Shown here one piece after another: positions 63,776 to 64,000 of a stretch of DNA of 64,000 nt. This stretch comes from Seminavis robusta. Its lineage: Eukaryota; Bacillariophyta; Bacillariophyceae; Naviculales; Naviculaceae. Position numbers and translations under genes: made by a program. The notes beneath the pieces are model-generated. The model saw nothing but the letters and a program-made list of their open reading frames with translations, was not told the origin of the DNA and ran no database searches. The DNA lies in assembly GCA_903772945.1 (NCBI GenBank), contig CAICTM010000122.1, forward strand, positions 1 to 64,000. The letters run 5' to 3'. Every line of letters begins with the position of its first letter. Position 1 is the first letter of the stretch.

Positions 63776-64000
63776 ATGAGGCTTGCTATTGTAGCCATTA
63801 CCACCTTGCTCGCTGCCATTGGCAACACGGTGGCAACTGATGAACGTGACCTCCAAGTTGTGGCTTGCACAGCTGATTTTAACCCTGTCAAATGTGGCTT
63901 GAATGGCGATCAATTTGATAACCAGTGTTTGGCGAATGCTGGTGGGTACACTCCTTCTCGCTGCTACCCTGCCACCTGTACCGATCCCGACCCAAACACT
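63776..64000 (+). CDS. Kazal-like repeat protein, N-terminal part (cut by window end)
   Basis: MRLAIVAITTLLAAIGNTVA is followed by TDERDLQVVACTADFNPVKC and ANAGGYTPSRCYPATCTDPD, nearly identical to the start of the protein encoded at 58887-60572. The frame is open to the window end, so the stop and later repeats lie outside. The two genes point away from each other. High similarity through the signal peptide indicates a recent duplication or conversion. Confidence 0.8.
   Translation, partial: MRLAIVAITTLLAAIGNTVATDERDLQVVACTADFNPVKCGLNGDQFDNQCLANAGGYTPSRCYPATCTDPDPNT

Noticed and set aside
1-64000. CRISPR arrays, rRNA genes, bacterial operons
   Set aside because: No regularly spaced direct repeats, no rRNA cores and no Shine-Dalgarno-linked gene runs were seen; genes have eukaryotic introns and targeting signals.

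Overview
The window looks like nuclear DNA of a stramenopile alga, most likely a pennate diatom. The evidence is short GT-AG introns (about 65-190 nt) that must be removed to join protein domains, a precursor with the diatom-type bipartite plastid signal (signal peptide, then an ALA|FAP cleavage motif, then a lumenal domain), secreted proteins with GPI-like tails, and diatom-style mobile elements. The organism is inferred; no rRNA or organelle marker is present.

Layout. 1-9 kb: a broken BTB/BACK gene, an F-box gene with a previously hidden second exon, a small unknown gene, a tRNA-Glu-like relic without an anticodon arm, and a DNA-glycosylase-like gene (MSMEG_6728 type). 7.7-11.7 kb: two tandem secreted proteins with hedgehog-type Hint (Hog) domains and a MITE between them. 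12-17 kb: an SLC6/NSS sodium symporter and a MYND/MSS51-like protein. 17.4-22.8 kb: a tail-to-tail inverted duplication of a membrane EGF-repeat gene, one copy intact and one broken. 23-28 kb: p24/TMED cargo receptor, glutathione S-transferase, and a mitochondrial-type 3-oxoacyl-ACP synthase. 28.9-36 kb: two paralogs of an unrecognised small basic protein family, a two-exon plastid-lumen-type gene, and a nest of retroelement and transposon relics. 36.9-40.1 kb: a nine-exon membrane nucleotide cyclase. 40.6-44.1 kb: a delimited hAT element. 45.1-46.6 kb: a six-exon BspA/DUF285 repeat surface protein. 47.8-48.5 kb: a diatom-type unknown protein. 50.3-54.3 kb: a delimited Mutator-like element with an antisense second ORF. 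55.2-56.5 kb: tandem and fold-back repeats. 56.6-64 kb: a run of secreted or surface genes (mucin-like, acidic Ser/Asp-rich, two Kazal-like repeat proteins facing away from each other).

How it fits together. Ordinary housekeeping genes are interspersed with expanded surface or secreted families (Hog, EGF, BspA, Kazal-like, mucin-like) and with active-looking transposon turnover. The best-resolved novelty is at 32.07-35.15 kb. There, two tandem copies of a roughly 1.3-kb unclassified element sit inside a GIY-YIG retroelement ORF, flanked by a 3-bp GAT duplication. Removing the insert and one GAT makes the host reading frame continuous.
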